7,514 nucleotides of DNA from an uncultured Ruminococcus sp. (GTDB lineage: Bacteria; Bacillota; Clostridia; Oscillospirales; Acutalibacteraceae). Under the pieces are notes generated by a model. The model was not told the origin of the DNA. It ran no database searches and saw only the letters and a program-made list of their open reading frames with translations. Shown here piece after piece: positions 1-6,250 of this stretch (within the stretch, counting starts at the first letter, position 1; each line of letters starts with the position of its first letter). The position numbers and the translations under genes are program-made. The stretch covers positions 1 to 7,514 of the forward strand of contig CADCON010000175.1 of assembly GCA_902803035.1 (NCBI GenBank), given 5' to 3'.

Positions 1-69
1 AAGCCAATAATCAACTCCCTGTTGGAAAGATTTTCATTTTTGAATGGCTTTTGCGAGAAAAGCGGGACA
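1..69. other. Intergenic left edge, no gene recognised
   Basis: Apart from the small inverted repeat at 47-63 (GCTTTT, five-base loop, AAAAGC), this AT-richer stretch shows no supported coding region. On the minus strand a GGGAG followed seven bases later by TTG at the very edge could be the start of the next gene, but only seven bases of it would be visible. Confidence 0.4.
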
Positions 70-118
70 AACCCCGCCGTCGTCCGGCGCATGGAAGCGT
101 CCGGAGGGCGGCGGGGTT
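70..118 (-). terminator. Long GC-rich hairpin after the exported repeat-protein gene
   Basis: Perfect 10-bp arms at 70-79 and 109-118 enclose a second paired block (TCCGG 83-87 with CCGGA 101-105) and a further CGC/GCG pair, giving a long stem with a small loop. It lies 28 bases past the TAG stop. In the direction of transcription the stem is followed only by TTTG and then, about 10 bases on, TTTT, so the U-tract is weak. A small second inverted repeat (GCTTTT/AAAAGC, 47-63) follows. It is either a Rho-independent terminator with a poor tail or a 3'-stabilising structure. Confidence 0.6.
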
Positions 119-145
119 GATGCATCATTGAGAAACGGAGGAATC

Positions 146-3100
146 CTATTTTACGGTGAGGGTGATTTTCTTGGTCTGGGTGTTCTTCTTGCCGTCGGTG
201 ACGTTCATATAGACATAATACGTTCCGGCTTTTTTCGGCGTGAAGGTGCAGGTCTTCGCCGTGGAATAATTCTTCAGCACAACCGTCGTGTCGTTGAACT
301 TGTAGTAGAATTTGTACTGCACCGGCGATGCTCCTCCCGTCGACGCGCCGGTCAGCTTCACAGAACTTCCCTTTGTGGGGGCGGACGGATTCGCCGTGAA
401 CGATTTGATTTTCAGCGGGGTGCCGGATTCCACCGTGAAGCAGATTCTCTTGCTGGCGCACTTGCCCTTTTCGTCCTTCGCGTCAACAAAGACATTATAG
501 AATCCCGCTACCGACGGAGTCCAGACAATGGTTTTTTCCGTCGTGTATTCGCTCAGTTTGGTCCAGCTTCCGTCCTTCTCCAGATAGAATTTATATTTGA
601 CCGTCCCGCTGCCGTTGTAAGAGCCGGCGGTCAGCTTGATCTGCGTCCCGGTGTACTGCCCCGAAAGCCTGTTGGCATTGAGATCGGCGACAAAGGCGGT
701 TCCCTTGACGATTTGGTAGGTGAGGCTGGCGCGCACGGTCTTCCCGCTGCTGTCCATCACATCGCAGTAGAGCGTGTGCGTGCCGACCGTTGTCGCGTGC
801 CATTCGTAGGTGCTGGCCTTATCGTAATCCCACAGCTTGGTCAACACGCTGCCGCACTCGCTGTAGAATTGATACCTGTACGAACCGGTGCCGCCTGTGG
901 CATTGACACTCAGCAGTACAGTCCTGCCGGCGTTCTGCGGCGAATCGGCATTCGCGGTCATTGTCGCTTTCAGCTCGTCCATCACATTGATCTTCAGCCT
1001 TCTGCATTCCACCGTGCCTGACGAATCCATCGCGTCAACGTAGACATTATACGCGCCCGCTTTTGCCGGCTTCCAGATGACGCTGTTCTCCGTGTCGAAT
1101 TCGCGGATCCTCTTCCAGACGCCGCCGCATTCGCTGTAGAAGTTGTAATTCACCGCGCCCTGCCCGCCGATTGTGTCGCATTTCAGCGTGACAGGCGCGC
1201 CTGTGAACACAGAAGCCACATCGGAGGTAAACGACACGATTCTGACCGGCCCCGCCGCGACGCTTATGTTCAGACGCTTGCTCGCGGAATGCCCCTTCGC
1301 GTCCTTCGCGTCCACATACACATGGTAATCGCCGGCCTTCTCCGGCGTCCACTTAAGCGTGGAATTGGCGTCGTAATCCCACAGGGTGGTCCACTCGCCG
1401 CTTCTTTCGCAATAGAATTTATAGCTCACTTCCCCGCTGCCGTTAAGCGTACCGGCCGAGAGGGTCATCTGGCTGCCCGTTTCACCGGAAACGGCATTGG
1501 CTTTGAGATCGGCGACAAAATCCGTTCCCTTGGCAATCTGATAGTTCAGCTTGACGCAGATCACCTTGCCGCTGCCATCCTTGACGTCACAGTAGAGGGT
1601 ATGATCACCCACGGTGGTGGCGTGCCAATAATAGCTTGAATCGGTAAAGTAATCCCTGAGTCTTGTCCAGACCCCGCCGCATTCGCTGTAGAATCTGTAC
1701 TTGACGCTGCCCTGGGTTCCCGTAGCGTTGACCGACAGCCTGATCGTCGTGCCGGCGTTCTGCGGGGAAACGTATTGCGCGGCGATGGAGGCCCTGAATT
1801 CCGCCTTCCTGATGACATAATTCATTTCACGGCAGGAAAGCAGATTGCCGCTGCCGTCCATGACATTGGCATACAGGGTATATGTGCCTTCGGTGTCCGG
1901 CTTCCAGTCGCAGGTGTTCCTGGTTGAAACGTCCTGAATGGTGCGCTTCACGCCGCCGCGCTCGCTGTAGAATTGGTACTTCTCGCCACCCGACGCGGTG
2001 AGTCTGATAGTGGTTCCGGTATCCTGCGGGGAAACGAGATTCGCCGTGAAGGTCGCCCTGACGATGTCAAAGGTCAGCTTGCGGCAAATCAGCAGTTGGC
2101 CGCTGCCGTCCATGATATCCGCGTAAAGGTGATAGGTTCCGGCTTTCTCCGGCTTCCAGTCACAGGTGTTCTGTGTGGAGGAATCGCGGATAACGCCCCA
2201 CGTCCCCCCACATTCATAGTAGAATTTGTACTTTTCTCCTCCCGAAGCGGTCAGCCTGACAGACGTTCCCGGCTCCTGCGGAGAAGCAACCGACGCGGTC
2301 AGCATGGTCTTGATAACGGAATAGGTCATCTCCTTGCAGGTCAGCAGCTCGCCGCTGCTGTCCATGACATCCGCGCAAAGGGTATAGGTTCCGGCCTTGG
2401 ATGGCTTCCAACTGCAGACGTTCTTGGTGGAAACGTCCTGAATGACGCTCCTTGTTCCGTCACATTCGGTATAAAATTTGTACTTCTCGCCGCCCGAAGC
2501 GGTCAGCCGGATGGCCGTTCCCACCTCCTGCGGAGAAGCCGCCCCCGCCGTTATGGACGCCTTCACAATGACATAGGTCAGCTTCCTGGAAATCACCAGA
2601 TTGCCGCTGTCGTCCATCACATCGGCGTAGACATGATACGTTCCGGCTTTGTCAGGCTTCCAGTCACAGGCATTCTTCTCCGAAACATCCCGAATCAGCT
2701 TCCACGTTCCGCCGCATTCGCTGTAGAATTTGTACTTCCTGCCGCCCTTCACAGTGAGTCTGACGGTAGCGCCAAGTTCCTGCGGCGATGACGGACTGGC
2801 GGTGAAGGTCGCCCCGTTGATGACATACGTCATCTTCTTGCAGATCAGGAGACTGCCGGCCGCGTCCATCACATCGACATAAACCTGATATGTACCGGCT
2901 CTGACAGGCTTCCAGTCACAGGCATTCTTGTCCGAAACATCCTGAATGCGTTCCCACGCGCCGTCCAATTCGCTGTAGAACTTGTACTTATCGCCGCCGT
3001 TGGCGGTCAGTCTGATGACGGTTCCCGCTTCCTGCGGAGATGCGACGCTTACCGAAAGAGAGGCCTCCGTAATGACATAGGTCATCTTGCGGCAGATCAG

Positions 3101-4204
3101 AATACGGCCGCTGCTGTCCATGACATCCGCGTAAAGATGGTAGGTGCCTGCCTTTACGGGCTTCCAGGTGCAGGAATTGCTGGTGGAAACATCCTGAATG
3201 CGGGTCCATGTGCCGCCGCATTCACTGTAGAATTTGTATTTTTCGCCGCCGGTCGCGGTCAGTCCGACCGCGGTATTCTGCACCTGCGGCGACTTGAGCG
3301 ACGTCGTAAAGGAACAGTCGGTTCCGGTCTGCTTCTTGTCATTGACAGCGTTCTCTATGGCTGTCCATGTGACCCTGCTGCATTGTCCGTCCGCCGGGGA
3401 AACGCTGTGTTCGGACTGGAATTTCTTGACAACGGCAGCCGAAGCGGGACCGTAGTACCCGTCTGTGTGGATGGTATAACCGAGATATTTCAGGCAGTAC
3501 TGAATATACCTGACGTCATCGCCATTCATATAGCCCGAACTCTTGACGCTCAGGGTGCGGCTGAATGAAGCCTTAAAGCTGTCGGGATCATTGACGGACT
3601 GAAGGGAACGGGTCTGCCCGGCGCTGCCGGACGTCGTGACATACCAATATCTCTTCGCGTTCTCCGTCGTCACCGAATAGGCTTTGCTGGCTGGTATGCG
3701 CCCCGCTGCAATTCCGCTGGCGGGATCCGCGCAGTAAAACTCGCCGTCGGTATAATCCGTCAGCAACACGGCGTGTTTGGGCGCGTAATTCCTGTAGATG
3801 GCAATGCCCTCCGGGTGTTCCTTCAGCAGCGAGATGAGTTTTTGCTTGTTCGCGTTGTTCTCATCATCAAAGCGCGGAAGATTCCCCCGCCTGACCCGAT
3901 AAGTAATGCCGTTATGCTTGTAGGAAAAATCCGCGCTCAGCCCGTCGGAAGACCACGCAACCTTTTTTACTTCCGTCGCTGTAATGGACGCCCAATCGTG
4001 ATCGCCCAGCAATATCGCGGCGCGCCTGATCATCATAACCACGGAAAACAGCGTACAGGTGCCGCTCTCGGTCTGCTTCAGAAAAACAGACGACTGATTA
4101 AGCTCGTCAGATGAAGCGGCATACACCCTCTTGGCCGCTCCGTCAGGTATGAGCGCGGTTAACAGGAATACGATCAGAACGATCGAAACAGCTCTTTTTT
4201 TCAT
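146..4204 (-). CDS. Exported C39-like cysteine peptidase with wall-binding domain and twelve Ig-like repeats
   Basis: 1352 residues. The ATG at 4202-4204 is preceded by AAGGAAAG five bases upstream, and the stop is TAG at 146-148. Residues 1-29 form a Sec signal peptide (basic MKKR, hydrophobic core, likely cleavage after VYA). Residues about 38-190 resemble a C39-like (Peptidase_C39_2, papain-fold) domain: Gln44 and Cys50 in QTESGTC fit oxyanion and nucleophile, and His144 (KHAVLL) and Asp160 (CADPA) fit the remaining catalytic positions. Residues about 216-286 match PG_binding_1 (GDDVRYIQYCLKYLGY, DGYYGPAS, VKKFQ), which binds peptidoglycan. Residues 298-1352 are twelve repeats with YKFY, W-K/T-P, AGTY and D-V/A-x-D signatures, resembling the Y_Y_Y/Ig-like fold. 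There is no LPxTG motif or C-terminal membrane segment, so retention is probably through the wall-binding domain. It is likely a surface protease or a peptidase-derived adhesin. The substrate is unknown, and activity is inferred only from the residues. Confidence 0.9.
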   Translation of the reverse strand: MKKRAVSIVLIVFLLTALIPDGAAKRVYAASSDELNQSSVFLKQTESGTCTLFSVVMMIRRAAILLGDHDWASITATEVKKVAWSSDGLSADFSYKHNGITYRVRRGNLPRFDDENNANKQKLISLLKEHPEGIAIYRNYAPKHAVLLTDYTDGEFYCADPASGIAAGRIPASKAYSVTTENAKRYWYVTTSGSAGQTRSLQSVNDPDSFKASFSRTLSVKSSGYMNGDDVRYIQYCLKYLGYTIHTDGYYGPASAAVVKKFQSEHSVSPADGQCSRVTWTAIENAVNDKKQTGTDCSFTTSLKSPQVQNTAVGLTATGGEKYKFYSECGGTWTRIQDVSTSNSCTWKPVKAGTYHLYADVMDSSGRILICRKMTYVITEASLSVSVASPQEAGTVIRLTANGGDKYKFYSELDGAWERIQDVSDKNACDWKPVRAGTYQVYVDVMDAAGSLLICKKMTYVINGATFTASPSSPQELGATVRLTVKGGRKYKFYSECGGTWKLIRDVSEKNACDWKPDKAGTYHVYADVMDDSGNLVISRKLTYVIVKASITAGAASPQEVGTAIRLTASGGEKYKFYTECDGTRSVIQDVSTKNVCSWKPSKAGTYTLCADVMDSSGELLTCKEMTYSVIKTMLTASVASPQEPGTSVRLTASGGEKYKFYYECGGTWGVIRDSSTQNTCDWKPEKAGTYHLYADIMDGSGQLLICRKLTFDIVRATFTANLVSPQDTGTTIRLTASGGEKYQFYSERGGVKRTIQDVSTRNTCDWKPDTEGTYTLYANVMDGSGNLLSCREMNYVIRKAEFRASIAAQYVSPQNAGTTIRLSVNATGTQGSVKYRFYSECGGVWTRLRDYFTDSSYYWHATTVGDHTLYCDVKDGSGKVICVKLNYQIAKGTDFVADLKANAVSGETGSQMTLSAGTLNGSGEVSYKFYCERSGEWTTLWDYDANSTLKWTPEKAGDYHVYVDAKDAKGHSASKRLNISVAAGPVRIVSFTSDVASVFTGAPVTLKCDTIGGQGAVNYNFYSECGGVWKRIREFDTENSVIWKPAKAGAYNVYVDAMDSSGTVECRRLKINVMDELKATMTANADSPQNAGRTVLLSVNATGGTGSYRYQFYSECGSVLTKLWDYDKASTYEWHATTVGTHTLYCDVMDSSGKTVRASLTYQIVKGTAFVADLNANRLSGQYTGTQIKLTAGSYNGSGTVKYKFYLEKDGSWTKLSEYTTEKTIVWTPSVAGFYNVFVDAKDEKGKCASKRICFTVESGTPLKIKSFTANPSAPTKGSSVKLTGASTGGASPVQYKFYYKFNDTTVVLKNYSTAKTCTFTPKKAGTYYVYMNVTDGKKNTQTKKITLTVK
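149..1801 (-). repeat. Six longer Ig-like repeats, R7-R12, arranged as a duplicated triplet
   Basis: Residues 802-1352 hold six further repeats of 92, 93, 92, 90, 94 and 90 residues, each with an insertion before the YxFY motif compared with R1-R6. They pair at a distance of three. R7 and R10 share SPQNAG, LSVNATG, WHATTVG and HTLYCDV. R8 and R11 share FVADL-x-AN, NGSG-x-V-x-YKFY and DAKD-x-KG-x-x-ASKR. R9 and R12 share a SFT-containing start. The unit R7-R8-R9 (971-1801) was therefore probably duplicated as a block to give R10-R11-R12 (149-970). Cysteines are fewer and less regular than in R1-R6. The last repeat ends at the stop codon with no anchor sequence. Confidence 0.85.
1802..3313 (-). 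repeat. Six tandem 252-bp (84-residue) Ig-like repeats, R1-R6
   Basis: Residues 298-801 of the large exported protein divide without gaps into six units of exactly 84 residues, starting at residues 298, 382, 466, 550, 634 and 718. Each unit carries SPQ near its start (kept in all six), then RLTA-GG-KYKFY (GLTA in R1), D-S-x-x-N-x-C-x-WKP, AGTY (EGTY in R6) and D/N-V/I-MD. Cysteines recur at repeat offsets 32, 48 and 74. Offset 48 is always Cys; offset 32 is Leu in R2 and Arg in R6; offset 74 is Ser in R3. Constant length with diverged sequence points to in-frame tandem duplication with length constrained by the fold. The fold assignment (Y_Y_Y-like beta sandwich) comes from the motif pattern and was not computed. 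Confidence 0.9.
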
Positions 4205-4209
4205 TATAT

Positions 4210-4217
4210 CTTTCCTT
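4210..4217 (-). promoter_or_regulatory. Shine-Dalgarno site of the exported repeat-protein gene
   Basis: The minus strand reads AAGGAAAG, then five bases, then ATG. This fixes the start at 4204, which also gives a well-formed signal peptide. The space between this site and the upstream terminator is only about 35 bases. A -10-like AATAAT lies just upstream, but no convincing -35 box is placed 16-18 bases before it, so no promoter is called. Confidence 0.7.
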
Positions 4218-4252
4218 TTTCATTATTTGCACATTTATCCCTCAAAAAAACA

Positions 4253-4300
4253 ATAAAAACCCCGAATGAACATTGGTCATAAATTGTCCGGGGTTTTTAT
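4253..4300 (-). terminator. Rho-independent terminator closing the CPBP/lipoprotein/acyltransferase operon
   Basis: Perfect 12-bp inverted arms lie at 4253-4264 and 4289-4300 (ATAAAAACCCCG and its complement) around a 24-base loop that could itself form a short ATGA/TCAT pairing. On the minus strand the CGGGG arm runs into TTTTTATTGTTTTTTT, a classic U-tract. It begins 24 bases beyond the acyltransferase stop codon and separates that operon from the large gene. The A/T-rich flanks are symmetrical, so it could also work in the other direction. Confidence 0.9.
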
Positions 4301-4323
4301 AATGTTATATACGCAATAGGAAA

Positions 4324-5655
4324 TCACATTCCGAAGAAATCCAGCGGCTTGCCCTGCGCGTGACGCTTCAGACAATAGAAGTAAATCATGTAGGCATAGG
4401 CCGAACGGTAGGTGTTCCTCGAGTGAATCTCAAAATAATCCTTCTCTCCGACCGCTATCTGAATGCGGTTCTTGTGAACGCAGCTCAGCTTGGATATCTC
4501 GTCAAATGTCCACACAAATGTCTTCGGGCCGACGCTGACGGCATTTCCCTCTTCATCCGTTTCAAAAGCGTTGTCCGTGACAAATTCTATCCTGTCGCTG
4601 TACAAGGCAAGGCTTCCCTCGCCCAGCAGCACATTCTTGGAGGCGCGCCTTGCTTTGTAAAGCTCGTTGACCGGCGTGAATAGGAGCGGCTGCTGACCTG
4701 TCGCGTCGAATCGGCCTTCGCTCACCAGCTTCGCCGCCTGCTCGCGCTGCCAGTCGTCCCATCGGTCGAAGGAATCGAAGATCACATTCTCCCCCTCGAA
4801 GAAGCCCTCGCTGTTCATGGTCACCTTGTAGCCGCATTCGGTGCAGTATATGCTGTCGCCCTCGCTCTTCATGGTCATCAGCCTGCCGCATTCCGGACAC
4901 TGGAAAAGCATTCTCTCCGCGCCGTCGAGAAGGTCGTGACCCTTGAATTTCACGTGCTTCTCACGCTGGTATTCCATCTCATTGAAGCTGAGCGCATCGC
5001 AGATCGCGTCGTAAATCTCGTCCACCGACATTTCGGCAAGCTCCTCAGGCTCTATGACCCGCACAAGCTCGCAGGTGGTTCTTCCCTTCCTCCATGAGCA
5101 GCTCCATCTCGGACGGGTCAGATAGCTCCCCTTGACATTGAAGAGCGCGAGCGGCATCCTGAACTGCTTGACCAGCTTGGCAATCGCGGGGGCGATATAG
5201 CTGGTTTTGGAAGAAAAACAGCAGTTGGCTTCCGGAAAAATCAGAAGGCTGCCGCCATCCTTTCTGACCTGCATCGCTTCCTTGATGGATTTCAGATCCA
5301 TCTGCGCGCGGACGATCGGAATCGGCCCGGCGATATGCGCCACGAATTTGCCGAAAACGGGGTGCTTGAAGAGATGGTCGCTCGCCAGCGCGTGAACCAC
5401 TCCCGGCACCGAATCGATCACCATGAGCGGATCCAGATCGCAGGCGTGATTGCAGAGTATCATATAGGGACGTTTCGTAAGATCGTTCCTGGTGCGCCTG
5501 AATCCGGCGATGATCTTGAGATACGCCATTGTCAGCGGTTTGCCTATGCCGAACCAGAACTTATGTCTGGGAAGATTATATCTCTTTTCCGGCTTTTTCT
5601 TCTTTGTCTTGTCCGCCTTCCCGGCTTTGACAGCCTTTTCCTCCAATTCGGACAC
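4324..5655 (-). CDS. PlsC-like 1-acylglycerol-phosphate acyltransferase with zinc ribbon and C-terminal extension
   Basis: 443 residues from the GTG at 5653-5655. Members of this family acylate lysophosphatidic acid or related lysolipids at the inner membrane face during phospholipid synthesis. After a Lys-rich N-terminus, residues about 30-210 carry the acyltransferase blocks: NHACDLD gives the H-x4-D catalytic motif (His70, Asp75), GPIPIVR gives block II, FPEA (140-143) stands where FPEG is usual, and MPLALFNVKG fits the last block. A CxxC-x14-CxxC zinc ribbon follows (Cys253, 256, 271, 274). The roughly 170 residues after it form an extension with no recognised domain. The family's usual length is about 200-260 residues, so the C-terminal half is an addition. 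The gene lies 28 bases after the lipoprotein gene, and a terminator follows its stop. The exact substrate is uncertain. Confidence 0.85.
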   Translation of the reverse strand: MSELEEKAVKAGKADKTKKKKPEKRYNLPRHKFWFGIGKPLTMAYLKIIAGFRRTRNDLTKRPYMILCNHACDLDPLMVIDSVPGVVHALASDHLFKHPVFGKFVAHIAGPIPIVRAQMDLKSIKEAMQVRKDGGSLLIFPEANCCFSSKTSYIAPAIAKLVKQFRMPLALFNVKGSYLTRPRWSCSWRKGRTTCELVRVIEPEELAEMSVDEIYDAICDALSFNEMEYQREKHVKFKGHDLLDGAERMLFQCPECGRLMTMKSEGDSIYCTECGYKVTMNSEGFFEGENVIFDSFDRWDDWQREQAAKLVSEGRFDATGQQPLLFTPVNELYKARRASKNVLLGEGSLALYSDRIEFVTDNAFETDEEGNAVSVGPKTFVWTFDEISKLSCVHKNRIQIAVGEKDYFEIHSRNTYRSAYAYMIYFYCLKRHAQGKPLDFFGM

Positions 5656-5663
5656 AATTGTCA

Positions 5664-5670
5664 CTTCCCT
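5664..5670 (-). promoter_or_regulatory. Shine-Dalgarno site deciding the acyltransferase GTG start
   Basis: The minus strand reads AGGGAAG, then eight bases, then GTG at 5653-5655. A GTG three codons earlier (5662-5664) is also in frame, but its first base is the last base of this site, which leaves no usable spacing. The later GTG is therefore preferred. The choice changes the protein by only three residues. Confidence 0.6.
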
Positions 5671-5683
5671 GTAAAAGATTCAG

Positions 5684-6226
5684 TTATTCTTCCTTCGTCG
5701 CGTTTTCAAAATCCCCGCAGGCGGCGCGGAAGGAATCCGTCGCTTTTTTCATCGCCTGCGCGAATTCATCGAAGAGCGCGCGTTCTTTTTTCTCTATTTC
5801 CGCTCTGCCTTCATCCGGACTGCCGAACGCGTGATACTGCTCGTCGTAAGTCCGGAAGAATTCCAGCAGCGCGCGGCATTTTTCAAAAGCAGCCCTGTAA
5901 TCGGCGACCGCCTCATTCAGCGCCGACTGGGCGGAGGCGTATTCCGCCGGGGCCTGCAATCCCGCAAGACCGTCGCAGGCTTTTTCCAGTCTGTCAAGCC
6001 TGTCGGATAACGCCGCGATCTGACGGTCGGAAGGCGCGCTCTCGCTGCCGGCCATTTCATCCAGGGTATCGCAGAAATCATTCACGCAATCGGTAAACGA
6101 AACCAGCCTGCCATTCATGATTTCCGTATAGTCACTTTTCTTTTCTTCCCCGGCGGAACAACCCGCCAGAAGCAGCAGGCAAATGGCGCAGCAGACAACC
6201 GCCGAAAGCATTACTGATTTTCTCAT
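5684..6226 (-). CDS. Small helical lipoprotein of unknown function
   Basis: 180 residues from the ATG at 6224-6226. An in-frame TTG three codons earlier (6233-6235) is less likely because it is only about three bases from the AGGA of the AAAGGATGA site at 6236-6244. The N-terminus (MRK, then a hydrophobic run) ends in the lipobox LLAGC, so Cys23 should be lipidated and the protein anchored on the outer face of the membrane. The mature part is rich in Ala, Glu, Asp, Lys and Leu with heptad-like spacing and looks almost wholly alpha-helical, probably a helical bundle. It holds five further cysteines, two of them in a CVNDFC pair. No domain family was recognised. It sits between an intramembrane protease gene (24 bases upstream) and an acyltransferase gene, so a role in the envelope is likely but its nature is unknown. 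Confidence 0.8.
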   Translation of the reverse strand: MRKSVMLSAVVCCAICLLLLAGCSAGEEKKSDYTEIMNGRLVSFTDCVNDFCDTLDEMAGSESAPSDRQIAALSDRLDRLEKACDGLAGLQAPAEYASAQSALNEAVADYRAAFEKCRALLEFFRTYDEQYHAFGSPDEGRAEIEKKERALFDEFAQAMKKATDSFRAACGDFENATKEE

Positions 6227-6235
6227 GATGACCAA

Positions 6236-6244
6236 TCATCCTTT
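6236..6244 (-). promoter_or_regulatory. Shine-Dalgarno site of the lipoprotein gene
   Basis: The minus strand reads AAAGGATGA, nine bases before the ATG at 6224-6226. It lies in the 24-base gap after the protease gene, which supports translation of both from one transcript. Confidence 0.55.
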
Positions 6245-6250
6245 GCTACA

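Noticed and set aside
1..19. Possible start of another minus-strand gene (GGGAG plus TTG)
   Set aside because: Only seven bases of the putative gene fall in the window, and TTG is a weak start, so it cannot be supported.
44..1021. Long plus-strand open frame (325 residues) antisense to the repeat gene
   Set aside because: It lies wholly opposite well-supported Ig-like repeats and shows no signal peptide or domain. Open antisense frames are expected in GC-rich repetitive coding sequence.
1973..2791. Plus-strand open frame (272 residues) with an apparent 84-residue period
   Set aside because: The period is the mirror of the 252-bp repeats on the minus strand. It has no independent coding evidence or ribosome site.
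149..3313. CRISPR-like regularly spaced repeats
   Set aside because: The period is 252 bp or more and lies within one long reading frame with diverged, protein-level repeats. There are no short identical repeats with unique spacers.
4205..4210. Perfect TATAAT reading into the ATG of the large gene
   Set aside because: It overlaps the start codon and would give a leaderless or internal transcript, with no -35 match 17 bases upstream. It is better explained as the spacer after the Shine-Dalgarno site.
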